Positions 25,910 to 35,505 are shown, numbered from the stretch's first letter. The stretch is 64,000 nt of DNA from Gordonia spumicola (GCF_009932475.1 NZ_BJOV01000005.1:1178001-1242000); one strand, 5' to 3'. Program-made: numbers and translations. Notes: generated by a model not told the origin, from the letters alone.

Positions 25910-27016
25910 ATGCAGATCGATGAGGTCGGCCGAGTGCATCTGGTCGAATCTGTGCCGCTTCTGCGGCCCGAGGAACGTGTCGTCGAGTTGATGCTCGACG
26001 GATGGCGGAACCAGCAGTTGTCCAGGAATCTGCAGTTCTCCACGATCGATCGGCGTGTGCGCTGTGTGCAGAGGTTCATTGAGCACTCGAATGAGGAGCC
26101 GTGGAACTGGTCGCCGGTGATGGTTGAGGAGTTCTCTGCGGACCTTCGGTCGGTTCGTCACGTGACGCACGCGACGTTGCGTGGCTACCACAGTTCACTG
26201 CGGGCATTCTGTTCGTACATCTGCAACCCCGACTACGGGTGGGACCGCGTCTGCGAGCAACTGTTCGACGCGTACCCGGCGCAGGTCTTTTCTGCTTGGA
26301 ACACAGCGAGCCATGTCCAGGAGTACGACGGCCGGGCGAGCAAGCGCCCGTACACCAAGGACGAGCTTCAGGCCTTGTTCGAGTACGCGGACGACGAGGT
26401 CGCTCGGATCGGCGCGACTAGCAAGAAGGGCTGGCAGGCGGCCTACCGGGACGCCACGATGATGAAGGTCGCGTATGCCTACGGTTTGCGGTTCAACGAG
26501 CTTACTCACCTACAACTGGTGGACTTCGCCCGCAATCCCCACGCTCGCGAGTTCGGGAAGTTCGGCGTGTGCAAGGTCCGGTACGGGAAGGCGTTCCGCG
26601 GGTCACCTCCGAAACCCCGTTCGGTGTTGACGGTGTGGCGGTGGACGCCTCCGATCATCGAGGACTGGATCGCCAACGGCCGAGGTGATCCCGACAGTCT
26701 TGATCTGTTCTCCAGCGAACGAGGTGGGCTGGTGGTGGGGTCGACTCTTCTTCGTCGTGTACGCCGCTACTGTGTTGATCTGGGTATCCCCGACGGCGTC
26801 GATCTGCATTCGTTTCGGCGGTCGTACGCCACACATCTACTCGAGGATGGATGGGATCCCAGGTTCGTGCAGGACCAGATGGGGCACGAACACGCCTCGA
26901 CGACGGGAATCTATCAGTTCACATCTGACGAATTTCGTCGGTCGACATTGAGATCGGTGTTGGACCGGACCGTGAGAGAAGCGTTGGACAGCACGACGAA
27001 GGGAACTGCCGAATGA
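25910..27016 (+). CDS. Tyrosine recombinase/integrase (module B)
   Basis: 368 residues, the counterpart of the module A recombinase: LLRPEERVVELMLDGWRNQQL near the N-terminus, then catalytic residues in AYGLRFNELTHL (Arg), LHSFRRSYATHLLEDG (HxxR) and GHEHASTTGIYQFTSDEF (His and Tyr). The ATG at 25910 has GGTGGAGG just upstream; earlier in-frame starts (25859, 25883) are possible. Its stop overlaps the next ATG (ATGA at 27013-27016), exactly as in module A. Protein divergence from A shows this is not a recent duplication. Confidence 0.87.
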   Translation: MQIDEVGRVHLVESVPLLRPEERVVELMLDGWRNQQLSRNLQFSTIDRRVRCVQRFIEHSNEEPWNWSPVMVEEFSADLRSVRHVTHATLRGYHSSLRAFCSYICNPDYGWDRVCEQLFDAYPAQVFSAWNTASHVQEYDGRASKRPYTKDELQALFEYADDEVARIGATSKKGWQAAYRDATMMKVAYAYGLRFNELTHLQLVDFARNPHAREFGKFGVCKVRYGKAFRGSPPKPRSVLTVWRWTPPIIEDWIANGRGDPDSLDLFSSERGGLVVGSTLLRRVRRYCVDLGIPDGVDLHSFRRSYATHLLEDGWDPRFVQDQMGHEHASTTGIYQFTSDEFRRSTLRSVLDRTVREALDSTTKGTAE

Positions 27017-27345
27017 AACGCAAGGTCGATTACACGTGGCGGCTGGCGGAGTTGATGGCTGCGCGCGGAATGAACACGACCACGGACTTGATCCCCTTGC
27101 TCGCAGAACGGGACATCTCGTTGTCCCGTCCCCAGGTGTATCGGCTGGTCAACCAGCGACCTGAGCGGGTGTCGCTGCAGTTGATGTCGGCGTTGTGTGA
27201 CATCTTCGGGTGCGGCCCCGACGCGCTTCTCACAGTCACCGCCGTCAATGCTCGCGAGCACCACCGAGCAGCCAATGCCGGCCCGAACGTCATGCGGCTG
27301 GACCGCGCTGTGCGTCCGCGGCGCGCGAACATCCTCGACGAGTAG
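27013..27345 (+). CDS. XRE-type HTH protein (module B)
   Basis: 110-residue helix-turn-helix protein, counterpart of the one in module A: LIPLLAERDISLSRPQVYRLV and ALCDIFGCGPDALL. Start overlaps the recombinase stop (ATGA). The C-terminal 30 residues are Arg-rich and differ from module A. The fixed place between recombinase and zinc-ribbon protein in both modules suggests a function within the complex or as its repressor. Confidence 0.8.
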   Translation: MKRKVDYTWRLAELMAARGMNTTTDLIPLLAERDISLSRPQVYRLVNQRPERVSLQLMSALCDIFGCGPDALLTVTAVNAREHHRAANAGPNVMRLDRAVRPRRANILDE

Positions 27346-27370
27346 CACCACGCAATGAGGTGAAGACAGG

Positions 27371-28855
27371 ATGGAACCTGACGGCCTAGTCCCCTATCGG
27401 CCAGTACGCGGCCGACCGCGACAGGCGAGTGGAGCGTGGGTCTGCGACCGGTGCGGCAGATCGACCACCCGGACGCAGGCACACTGGCCCGAAGGCCGAA
27501 TCTGCTTCACCTGCTGGTTCACCGCGATCCACACTCACGGAACATGCCCGGTATGCGGCGTCGAACGACTTCTACCTGGACCACCCCTGCCCGACGGCAC
27601 CCCGGTGTGCGGGCCGTGCGCAGGTATCGTCGACGACTTTCGATGCAGCCGCTGCGGCGAGGAGTCCGGTCACCACCGCGGGACGATATGCGCTCGCTGC
27701 GCCGTCCGGGACGACCTACACGAGATCATGGGCGGGCCGCCGTCCGACCCAATCCTCAGCGGCCTCGTCGACGCGCTATGCGTCGCTAAGCGACCCGAGT
27801 CGACGATGATCTGGAAGCGGTCACCGAAAGTCCAGGAACTGCTCAAGGGGCTAGGAACCGGCGCCATCGCCGCCACGCACGAAGGCTTAGACACCCTACC
27901 CAGTCGGGCAGCAGAACATCTGCGGACATTGATGGAATACCACGGCCTACTGCCTCCCCGAGACCGGTGGCTGCCACGCTTCGAACAATGGATCGATGAC
28001 AAGCTGATCGACCTGCCGACCGAGGTCGCCCGGCCCGCTCGCCACTTCGCGACGTGGCACCATCTGCGGCGGATTCGCGCAATCGCCGATGCCGGCGGCG
28101 ATACCCAGCCATCGGTGCGATCGGCCAAACAAGAGATCACCGAGACCGTCAAGTTCCTGAGCTGGCTGAGGTCCACCTACGGACGCACGATCGAGACCTG
28201 CACGCAACACGACGTCGACCAGTGGATCGCAACAGGTCCGACAACGCGATACACGATCCGAACGTTCCTGGTCATCTGCAAACAAGACAGACTCAATACC
28301 GCCGTGCAGCTCGGCCACCGGGCTCCGAAGACGACACCATCCTTGACTCAAGCCCAGCGGATCGCCTGGATCAGCGAACTGCTCACTGGTGACAGTGAGA
28401 CTCTCCCTTACAGAGTCGCTGGGGTCCTGATTCTGCTGTATGCGCAGCCGCTGAAAAGCATTGTCCGACTGCAGACATCATCGATCATCGACGGCAATCC
28501 GATGGCGATCACTTTCGGCAAGCACCCCGTCGACGTGCCCAAACCGTTCGCTCAACTCGTCCGCGACGTGCTCGCCCATCGCACGAATCTACGCACCAGT
28601 GGACACGGCAATCCCTGGTTGTTTCCCGGCACGCATGCCGGAGATCATCTCCATCCCGACACGATCATGCATCGCCTGCGCCTGATCGGCATGAGCAACC
28701 TCGGTGCCCGCAACAGCGCACTCGACGACCTCGTGCTCGAGTGCCCTCCGTCCGTCGTCGCCGACGCATTGGGCTACAGCCATCAGGTTGCGTTCCTTCA
28801 CGCTGAACGCTCCGGCGAAACGTGGGCTCGGTATGCCGGTCGACGACTGCGGTGA
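27371..28855 (+). CDS. Zinc-ribbon protein with degenerate recombinase domain (module B)
   Basis: 494 residues with the same layout as the module A protein. Six CxxC knuckles within residues 20-125 (CDRC, CFTC, CPVC, CGPC, CSRC, CARC) are followed by LPPRDRWLPRFEQW and FATWHHLRRI, then a recombinase-like C-terminal domain. The region that should carry the box I Arg reads LLYAQPLKSIVRLQ, and no HxxR occurs; only the last box, ADALGYSHQVAFLHAERSGETWARYAG, keeps the shape. So it probably assists DNA binding or assembly instead of cutting DNA. It starts 26 bases after the HTH gene. Confidence 0.68.
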   Translation: MEPDGLVPYRPVRGRPRQASGAWVCDRCGRSTTRTQAHWPEGRICFTCWFTAIHTHGTCPVCGVERLLPGPPLPDGTPVCGPCAGIVDDFRCSRCGEESGHHRGTICARCAVRDDLHEIMGGPPSDPILSGLVDALCVAKRPESTMIWKRSPKVQELLKGLGTGAIAATHEGLDTLPSRAAEHLRTLMEYHGLLPPRDRWLPRFEQWIDDKLIDLPTEVARPARHFATWHHLRRIRAIADAGGDTQPSVRSAKQEITETVKFLSWLRSTYGRTIETCTQHDVDQWIATGPTTRYTIRTFLVICKQDRLNTAVQLGHRAPKTTPSLTQAQRIAWISELLTGDSETLPYRVAGVLILLYAQPLKSIVRLQTSSIIDGNPMAITFGKHPVDVPKPFAQLVRDVLAHRTNLRTSGHGNPWLFPGTHAGDHLHPDTIMHRLRLIGMSNLGARNSALDDLVLECPPSVVADALGYSHQVAFLHAERSGETWARYAGRRLR

Positions 28856-28861
28856 CGTCGG

Positions 28862-28880
28862 CCGGACCATCACGGTCCGG
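28862..28880. terminator. Hairpin between convergent module B and lspA
   Basis: CCGGACC (28862-28868) and GGTCCGG (28874-28880) form a perfect 7-bp stem with a 5-base loop, seven bases after the stop of module B and before the convergent lspA stop. Likely a shared terminator. Confidence 0.5.
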
Positions 28881-28903
28881 AGACAGCACAACATCGCACC
28901 AGC

Positions 28904-29434
28904 TCACTGGTCCTCAGCCGGTACCTGCCCCTCGTTCTGCGATGGTGATTCGTGTGGGTCGACAATGATGCACACGACGAGGGTGAGGGCGCCTAGGACG
29001 ATGAACGTGTCGGCGAGATTGAACGTGGGCCACCAGCCGGTGTGTAGGTAGTCTGTGACTTTTCCGTCCGGTATGCGGTCGATGATGTTAGCGATCGCTC
29101 CGCCCAGGACGGCGGCAATCGCGACGCGCCAGAGCAGTCCGTGGGAGTCTGCGGTACGCCAACCGAGGACCGCGACTCCACACGTGACCGCGGCGGGAAT
29201 GACCAGCAGTACCCACCCCGGAGCGGTGGCGGCAAAGGAGAAGGCCGCGCCCGAATTGAACGCTAACTGCAGGTCCACCGGCCCGGCCTCTATTCGGGTG
29301 CCGTCAAGTGCATCGACTGCCCATGCCTTGACGGCCACGTCAACGATGACGAAGGTCAGGGCCAGCAGCAGCATCCCCAGGCGGCGGGCATATCCCGACC
29401 TACCGCCTGACACCGCCGGACCAGACGGGGTCAT
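28904..29434 (-). CDS. lspA: Lipoprotein signal peptidase (signal peptidase II)
   Basis: 176-residue membrane aspartyl protease with about four helices. Family motifs are present: FNSGAAFSF, then GGAIANIIDRIPDGKVTDYLHTG and FNLADTFIVLG, which supply the two catalytic Asp. It removes signal peptides from lipoprotein precursors. Extra lspA copies are common in mobile heavy-metal operons (as in pbr/cad systems), and this one overlaps the end of the metal ATPase gene (ATGA at 29431-29434), so it is a metal-operon copy and not the housekeeping gene. Confidence 0.88.
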   Translation of the reverse strand: MTPSGPAVSGGRSGYARRLGMLLLALTFVIVDVAVKAWAVDALDGTRIEAGPVDLQLAFNSGAAFSFAATAPGWVLLVIPAAVTCGVAVLGWRTADSHGLLWRVAIAAVLGGAIANIIDRIPDGKVTDYLHTGWWPTFNLADTFIVLGALTLVVCIIVDPHESPSQNEGQVPAEDQ

Positions 29435-31431
29435 CGGTTCGCCCCGACTGCTACCGATGCTCCAGCGGTATCGGCCATCGTCAGGCGGTTCTTGACCCGC
29501 CCAGCACGGACGCCGTTGGCGATGACGACGATCTCACCGAGTTCGTGGACAGCGACCACCGCGGCCAACCCGAGCAACCCGAACAGTGCGAGCGGGATGA
29601 GAACGGCGATCAGACCAAGGGACAGCCCCACATTTTGCAGCATGATGGTCCGCGCCCGACGAGCATGATCGAGCGCTTGAGGCAGCACCCGCAGGTCCTC
29701 GCCCATCAGTGCCACGTCCGCGGTTTCAATCGCGACATCAGAACCCATCGCGCCCATGGCGATTCCCAAGTCAGCTGTGGCCAGTGCGGGAGCATCGTTG
29801 ACCCCGTCACCGACCATTGCGATGAATCCGTCGCCGCGCAGCGTGGACACGATTCGTGCCTTGTCTTCTGGACGCAGATCCGCATGGACATCGTCGATCC
29901 CGGCGATCTGTGCAAGAGCAGTCGCCGTCGCGGCATTGTCACCGGTGAGCATCACCACGGCATTTCCAGAATCGTGCATGTGCGTGATGACCTCCCGTGC
30001 TTCGGGGCGAAGCTCATCACGTACCGCGACGACTCCGAGGAGACGTTGGTCTTCCTCGACGAGAACCGCGGTTGCACCATCAGCTTGAAAGGCCGCGACC
30101 CGGTCGGCCAGAGCACCCGCATCGATCCAACCCGGCCGCCCAAGCCGAGCGGGGCGACCCTCGACCAGACCGGTCAGACCCGCTCCTGGCACCGCCTGTA
30201 CATCAGTCGCAGCCCTACTCACCCCACCGTCAGCTGCAAGGATCGCACGAGCCAGAGGATGTTCACTGTGAGCTTCCAGCGCCGCGGCAACCGCGAGCAC
30301 TCGCGCCTGCTCAATCGAATGCCCAACGTCGCCGGTCACACCGGGTTCTCCCGCGACCTCGTTCGCCTGACCGCCAACAGCAACACCGACAACAACCGGC
30401 TTGTTCGCGGTGAGCGTTCCCGTCTTGTCAACAGCCACGATCCGGACCCGGCCGAGAGACTCCAACGCCGCACCACCTTTGACCAGCACACCAATCTTGC
30501 TGGCGGCGCCGATAGCAGCAACCACTGTCACCGGAACCGAGATTGCCAGCGCACAGGGTGAGGCTGCCACCAGCACCACAAGAGCTCGTTCCACCCACGT
30601 CGCCGGGTCGCCAAACACTGCGCCGATACCCGCGATCACAGCGGCCATGAGCATGATTGCCGGAACCAGCGGCTTAGCAATCCGGTCAGCTAACCGCTGC
30701 GCATCGCCTTTTCGAGACTGCTCCGCCTCGACAATCTGCACAATCTTCGCCAGCGAATTGTTCTCCGCAGTAGCGCTGACATCAACGGCCAACACACCAG
30801 TGCCGTTGATCGATCCCGCGAACACGACGTCCCCAGGATTCGCTTCAATCGGCACCGATTCGCCAGTAATCGCCGATACATCCAGCGACGATCGCCCCTC
30901 GCTTATGCGCCCATCAGTGGCGATACGCTCACCCGGCTTGATCAGGATCTGATCCCCGACACGAAGAACTGACGGCGACACCGCTGTCGGGACGCCCGCC
31001 CTCAACACCATCGCCGAATCTGGGACCAGATCCAACAACGCCCGCAGGCCCCGACGAGTACGACCAACGGCGTACTCCTCAAGGCCCTCGCTAATCGAGA
31101 ACAACACCGCGAGCATCGCCGCTTCCCCGACCTCACCGAGAATCACCGCACCCACCGCAGCGATCGTCATCAGCGTTCCAACGCCGATCTTCCCCGATGC
31201 CAGCCGCCGCAGTGTCGACGGGACAAACGTCGCCGCGCCTACTAGCAGAGCACCCCACTCCAGGGTCATACTGATCGTCCTCGGACCATCTGCCCAGCCA
31301 GTGAGATAGGCGGCCACCAACAACAATCCGGCAACCGCAGCTGCCTGAAGTTCTCGGACGTTCCACCAATGTCCAGGCGCCTGCTCATCCTCCCCGATCT
31401 CGTCGTGCCCACATCCACATGCATCACTCAT
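29431..31431 (-). CDS. ctpG: Heavy-metal P1B-type ATPase (CtpG-like)
   Basis: 666-residue metal-exporting P-type ATPase. Motifs: actuator TGES in SAITGESVPIE, the ion-binding SPC in ASPCALAI, phosphorylation site DKTGTLT, SEHPLA in the nucleotide domain, and GDGVNDAPAL. There is no N-terminal HMA domain, only a short Cys/His lead (DACGCGHDE). The SPC motif and the cmtR-type neighbour match mycobacterial CtpG. Likely substrates are Cd or Pb, by analogy with CmtR systems. It overlaps both the upstream regulator and the downstream lspA by 4 bases, making a tight operon. Confidence 0.88.
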   Translation of the reverse strand: MSDACGCGHDEIGEDEQAPGHWWNVRELQAAAVAGLLLVAAYLTGWADGPRTISMTLEWGALLVGAATFVPSTLRRLASGKIGVGTLMTIAAVGAVILGEVGEAAMLAVLFSISEGLEEYAVGRTRRGLRALLDLVPDSAMVLRAGVPTAVSPSVLRVGDQILIKPGERIATDGRISEGRSSLDVSAITGESVPIEANPGDVVFAGSINGTGVLAVDVSATAENNSLAKIVQIVEAEQSRKGDAQRLADRIAKPLVPAIMLMAAVIAGIGAVFGDPATWVERALVVLVAASPCALAISVPVTVVAAIGAASKIGVLVKGGAALESLGRVRIVAVDKTGTLTANKPVVVGVAVGGQANEVAGEPGVTGDVGHSIEQARVLAVAAALEAHSEHPLARAILAADGGVSRAATDVQAVPGAGLTGLVEGRPARLGRPGWIDAGALADRVAAFQADGATAVLVEEDQRLLGVVAVRDELRPEAREVITHMHDSGNAVVMLTGDNAATATALAQIAGIDDVHADLRPEDKARIVSTLRGDGFIAMVGDGVNDAPALATADLGIAMGAMGSDVAIETADVALMGEDLRVLPQALDHARRARTIMLQNVGLSLGLIAVLIPLALFGLLGLAAVVAVHELGEIVVIANGVRAGRVKNRLTMADTAGASVAVGANR

Positions 31432-31850
31432 CGTCGATCACCCCCCACACCGCGGATCTCCTCAACGACCGCGCCGGCAGTGGCCTCACCATCGCAGGCA
31501 CTGTCCAACCCATAGTTGGGACACAGCACTACGGCACTGCCCGTCGCAGCAAGCACCGTCTCAGCCGCCGCCAGCAGGTCGAGAAGCTCCGGCCGCGCCA
31601 GACGGTAGAACACCTGCCTGCCCTCTGGCCGACCCACCACCAATCCGCAGTCCCGCAGGCACGCAACATGCGCGGACACTGTCGACTGAGCAAGACCCAA
31701 CTCAGCCATCAGATCAGCCACTCGAGCCTCACCACTGCGGGCCAATCGAGCCGCGATCGCTAGCCGGGTCCCGTCAGACAAACTCCGAAACAACGCGACC
31801 GCAGGATCGAGCTCCGTCCCCACCATCACCGAACATCTATTCATCGTCAT
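31428..31850 (-). CDS. cmtR: CmtR-like ArsR/SmtB metal sensor
   Basis: 140-residue winged-helix repressor of the ArsR/SmtB family. The recognition region reads GLAQSTVSAHVACLRDCGLVVGRPEGRQVFY; the two cysteines in CLRDC fall where CmtR has its metal ligands (Cys57 and Cys61), and a third cysteine near the C-terminus (VLCPNYG) can match Cys102. So it probably senses Cd(II)/Pb(II). The ATG at 31850 is preferred over a GTG at 31874 because a TATCAT box ends 7 bases before it, as in leaderless transcripts, and the operator dyad is centred there. First gene of the cmtR-ctpG-lspA operon. Confidence 0.83.
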   Translation of the reverse strand: MTMNRCSVMVGTELDPAVALFRSLSDGTRLAIAARLARSGEARVADLMAELGLAQSTVSAHVACLRDCGLVVGRPEGRQVFYRLARPELLDLLAAAETVLAATGSAVVLCPNYGLDSACDGEATAGAVVEEIRGVGGDRR

Positions 31851-31862
31851 ACGACGATGATA
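31841..31862 (-). promoter_or_regulatory. Leaderless promoter and operator of cmtR
   Basis: TCATCGTC (31841-31848) and GACGATGA (31853-31860) form a perfect 8-bp inverted repeat centred on the cmtR ATG. On the minus strand TATCAT (31857-31862) sits at -12 to -7 if transcription starts at the A of ATG. The repressor would thus cover the -10 box and start point. Confidence 0.55.
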
Positions 31863-31924
31863 GCGTCCAGGCACGGTGGAATCGAAGCTCCCACCTCACC
31901 CGCACCCCGAAGGAGCAATCCGCG

Positions 31925-32329
31925 ATGCCGTCGATGTCACAAGTCGAAGCACTGTTCTGCCGAAGCGCACCATGGGAGACCGCGACCAGTCGGTGGGTGC
32001 TCCCTTGGGCTCTACAAGGAGTCCAGCCCAACGGCGCCCTCCTCGAGATTGGCGGCGGCGGTGGCGCTATGGCGGCCCACATTCTGGCGGCAAGCCCAGA
32101 ACCGCAGACGACAACCATTACCGTCACCGACTTCGACCCCCGAATGGTCACAGCCGCTCAAGACCGCCTCCGCGCCTTCGGTGACCGCGCGCACACCCGG
32201 GTTGCATACGCAACTGCTTTACCATTCGCCGACGGCCAGTTCGACATGGTCGTCTCGTTCATCATGCTCCACCACGTCGTCGACTGGGAGCAAGCACTAG
32301 CCGAAGCAGTCCGAGTGCTTTATCTGTAA
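31925..32329 (+). CDS. SAM-dependent methyltransferase, 3'-truncated
   Basis: N-terminal half of a class I methyltransferase: motif I LLEIGGGGGAMAAHI, the acidic end of strand 2 (TVTDFDPRMV), and DMVVSFIMLHHVVDWEQAL, a motif IV-like region. The frame ends two codons after EAVRVL, where family members go on with a PGG segment and 60-80 more residues. So the C-terminal part was lost at about 32320. AAGGAG lies 10 bases before the ATG. It is divergent from cmtR. Confidence 0.65.
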   Translation: MPSMSQVEALFCRSAPWETATSRWVLPWALQGVQPNGALLEIGGGGGAMAAHILAASPEPQTTTITVTDFDPRMVTAAQDRLRAFGDRAHTRVAYATALPFADGQFDMVVSFIMLHHVVDWEQALAEAVRVLYL

Positions 32330-32585
32330 CTTGGCCACAGCGTATCCGACTGTGAATCACATAACGGTTTAGATCGTGGGTGACACCCCTCCAGTCGGGT
32401 GTACCCGTCGATAGGGCTTACGGGGCGTCGAGGACTGGCGTGGAGTCGTTTGAGATTGGCAGTCGGGGCCGGCGGAGGATAGGTACCGTGATTCATCCGG
32501 TGAGTCGCTTCCGATGTCACACCCGGGCGAACTCTCCGGGAGTCCCCTGATGCGGTTGCCGGGTCTAGGATGCTGCAATCGAGGT
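32330..32585. other. Non-coding stretch after the cut methyltransferase
   Basis: No convincing frame. It begins at the truncation point of the methyltransferase and ends at another decayed methyltransferase, so it is probably scar DNA from rearrangement. I recognise no transposon end in it. Confidence 0.4.
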
Positions 32586-33229
32586 ATGGATGTCGGCGAG
32601 CAGGTCGTGGCGAGTATTTCTCGGCAACTTGGGCGACCTGCCGGGATTCGCGGTCGAATCGTCGGCCGGGTACTGAATCGACGCAATCGTGAACCTATTG
32701 CTGCCGCGGTGGAGGCTGCCGGAATCCGGACGGGTCGAGTAGTCGCCGATGTCGGGTTCGACGGTGGTGTCTGTCGGATTAGGGTTGTTGCTTGATCGTG
32801 TAGGGCAATCGGGCATGGTGCACGGATTCGAGATCTCCACAACGATGATCGACGGCGCACAGAGACGCTTTCGTCGCGAGATCCAAACGCGGAGACTGTC
32901 ACTGACTGCCGCGCCGATGGAGTCCCTACCTGTTCCGGACGCTTCGATTGACGCGTTGATCAGCACGAATACGATTTACTTCATCGATTCGCCGCATTCA
33001 GTGAGCTCCATCGGATTCTCGCCGGCAACGGCTGCGCCGTTCTCGGCATCGCAGATCCGGATGCTTTGTGAGCGATGCCGTTCACCCAGTACGGGTTTCA
33101 GGTCCGGGAATTCGATGCGATTGTCGACGAACTCCAGCGAGCCGGCCTGCATGTCGAGGAACGGATCCGCGCCGGCGGTGTCGACTTTCCCTATTGGTTG
33201 CTCGTCGCACGCAAGTCCGGTGTCCGGTA
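32586..33229 (+). pseudogene. SAM-dependent methyltransferase, frameshifted
   Basis: Read across three frames it gives a continuous methyltransferase: MDVGEQVVASISRQLGRP, motif I VVADVGFDGG, then after a frameshift near 32760 VGLGLLLDRVGQSGMVHGFE and PVPDASIDALISTNTIYF, then after another near 33000 ELHRILAGNGCAVLGIADPD, an in-frame TGA at about 33068-33070, and FPYWLLVARKSGVR to the stop at 33229. At least two shifts and one stop make it a pseudogene. The original substrate is unknown. Confidence 0.7.
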
Positions 33230-33356
33230 GCGGCTTTTCGATGGCGCCGTTGCCTGAGTGCGCCTGACCGCGTCTCTGTGCGGTCCGGCTCGCCCGCAGC
33301 TTCAGGTAGGCGACGTCGCTGAAGGAAACTCGTCGCGGACAACAGCATCAATGCTG

Positions 33357-34833
33357 GGGTGAGTCCCCTGGAGTGGTGGGGTTTGGTGGCTCGGTGACGG
33401 TGGTGGACACGCCGCACGGGGTCGGTGTCGCCGGTTGGGCGGGCCATCGCGTGATGATCAGTGAGTTACCGGCAAGTGACTCAACTGAAAGGCATTCACG
33501 CGATGACCCACGACCATTCTGCCCTGCTCGACCAACTGACCGAAATCGCCTCACTGCGCTCTGATGAACTCGCCCTGGTCGGGGTGCTCCCGGAGATCCT
33601 GCGGGCCGGCCTGCAGGCCCTGATCGAGGCCGAGGCGACCACCAAGATCGGCGCCGGCCGCTACGAGCGCTCCGCAGACCGCACCACCGTCCGCAACGGC
33701 CACCGACCCAAGACGATCTCGACCCCCGCCGGTGATGTGCAGGTGAAGATCCCCAAACTGCGCGCCGGGTCGTTCTTCCCGGTCCTGTTGGAGCGACGAC
33801 GCCGGATCGACAAAGCCTTGTACGCGGTGATCATGGAGGCCTACGTTCAGGGCATCTCCACCCGCAGCGTCGACGATCTGGTGCGCGCCATGGGCGTGGA
33901 CTCCGGCGTCTGGAAAAGCGAGGTGTCCGGCGATCTGTGCAGGTCTAGACGCCGAGATCGCCGAATTCCGCGGCCGTTCGCTGACTCATGCCGAGTTTCC
34001 GTATGTGTTCTGTGATGCCACGTTCTGCAAGGTCCGCGTCGGCGCCCACGTGGTCTCCCAAGCGTTGGTGGTGGCGACCGGGGTGTCGGCGACCGGGACT
34101 CGCGAGGTGCTCGGTACCGCGGTCGGCGAGAGTGAGTCCTTCGAGTTCTGGAAGGACTTCCTCACGAGTCTGAAAGCCCGTGGTCTGCACGGGGTGCACC
34201 TGGTGATCTCTGACGCCCATTCAGGTTTGAAAGCTGCTGTGGCACAACAGTTCGTGGGCGCGGCGTGGCAGCGGTGCCGGGTGCATTTCATGCGGAATCT
34301 GCATGGGGTGGTGCCGGCCAAGCAGCAGCCGGTCGTGACTGCCGGGGTGCGGACGATCTTCGCGCACACTGACCGCGAAGACGTTGCGGCGCAATGGGAT
34401 CAGGTCGCGGACAGTTTCCAGGCACCGATGCCGAAGGTGGCGGCGATGATGCGAGAAGCCAAACCGACGTGCTCGCGTTCTTGCCGTTCCCGAAATCCCA
34501 TTGGCAGAAGATTTGGTCGAACAATCCGATCGAGCGGCTGAACAAGGAGATCAAACGCCGCGCCGACGTCGTGGAGATCTTTCCTAACCCGGACGCGTTC
34601 CTCCGGCTGGCGACAGCGGTGGTGATCGACGCCCACGACGAATGGCAAGTCACCCGCCGCTACATGTCCGAGGTGTCCATGGACGAGCTCCGCGCGGTCC
34701 TCGCCGAGAAGGCGAAAGCCGCCGCACTACTGGACGAGCAAGCCCAGCTCGCATAGCGTTCACAACGACTCGTTGATCAGAACGCGTGGGCCCCACGCCC
34801 GATCCGAAGTCCACCACCCCACGGGGCTCTATC
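33357..34833 (+). mobile_element. Decayed IS256-type element (1477 bp)
   Basis: Inverted ends: left GGGTGAGTCCCCTGG, complement of the right GATAGAGCCCCGTGG, and both go on with a GTGGTGG match. An 8-bp direct repeat CAATGCTG flanks it (33349-33356 and 34834-34841). The transposase inside has two frameshifts. It differs clearly from the two identical IS256 copies in this window. Confidence 0.78.
33503..34756 (+). pseudogene. IS256-family transposase, two frameshifts
   Basis: Three successive frames together make one Mutator-type transposase: ILRAGLQALIEAEATTKIGA and NGHRPKTISTPAGDVQVKIP in the first, FPYVFCDATFCKVR (first Asp) and LVISDAHSGLKAAV (second Asp) in the second, and [16 protein letters not shown] (Glu) in the third. 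The shifts lie near 33931 and 34465 and look like single-base indels. The element cannot make an active transposase unless supplied in trans. Confidence 0.85.
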
Positions 34834-34996
34834 CAATGCTGTTCAGTCCAGGGCGGTGTGACATGGGGAAGGCATCGTTGGGCCGTGATGGCCGAATGCC
34901 TGAAGTTGTCGGCCTGTGCCCCGGTCGGTGCAGGCGAGACTCGGTCTGCCACGGTCGGCGGCGTACTGTTGGATCGACGGTGAGTGAGGTGTAGCG

Positions 34997-35248
34997 ATGA
35001 TGTTCTCTAACGGCGGCCACATGGGCAGTTTCGGACACGGTTGGATGCTGCTCGTACTGATCGCAGTCTGGGCGTTGATCGCCGTCGGAATCACTCTGGC
35101 GATCCGTTCGTCGATACGTGCCTCTTCGGTGCTGGACCCCGAGTCTGTCCTCGGCCAGCGTTTGGCGTGCGGGGAGATCTCTGACGTGGACTACACGCGG
35201 ATGGTTCGGCTGATTCGCGACGACCCCCAGGGGCCTCCAAACTGGTGA
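34997..35248 (+). CDS. Small membrane protein with SHOCT-like tail
   Basis: 83 residues: a Gly/His/Phe-rich lead, one transmembrane helix (WMLLVLIAVWALIAVGITLAI) and a C-terminal segment SVLGQRLACGEISDVDYTRMVRL that matches the short SHOCT motif found at the ends of many small proteins. It lies upstream of the multicopper oxidase on the same strand. Such proteins often accompany copper genes in actinomycetes; the function is unknown. Confidence 0.7.
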   Translation: MMFSNGGHMGSFGHGWMLLVLIAVWALIAVGITLAIRSSIRASSVLDPESVLGQRLACGEISDVDYTRMVRLIRDDPQGPPNW

Positions 35249-35505
35249 GAGCCGACGAGTCGGCGCAGTGGTCAGGCCTGTGGGGTTGGTGATACTTCTC
35301 GTTGAACGGTGAGCCAGGACATGCCGTTGTGCGTGCTCCAATGTCGGTGACGGTGATCGGCCACATTCGTATCGTCAGCATCGATTCAAGGTTTCCTCAA
35401 GATCGTCCGCGAGAGTCGCTACCCGGCGCGTCGGAGACGACTATGGGAGTGGACGTCCGCGATACATGCTCGCGGATTCAGCGCGGACCAGAAAGGCTGA
35501 TCAGG

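Noticed and set aside
35302..35505. N-terminal extension of the multicopper oxidase
   Set aside because: It would bury the twin-arginine/lipobox signal 68 residues inside the protein.
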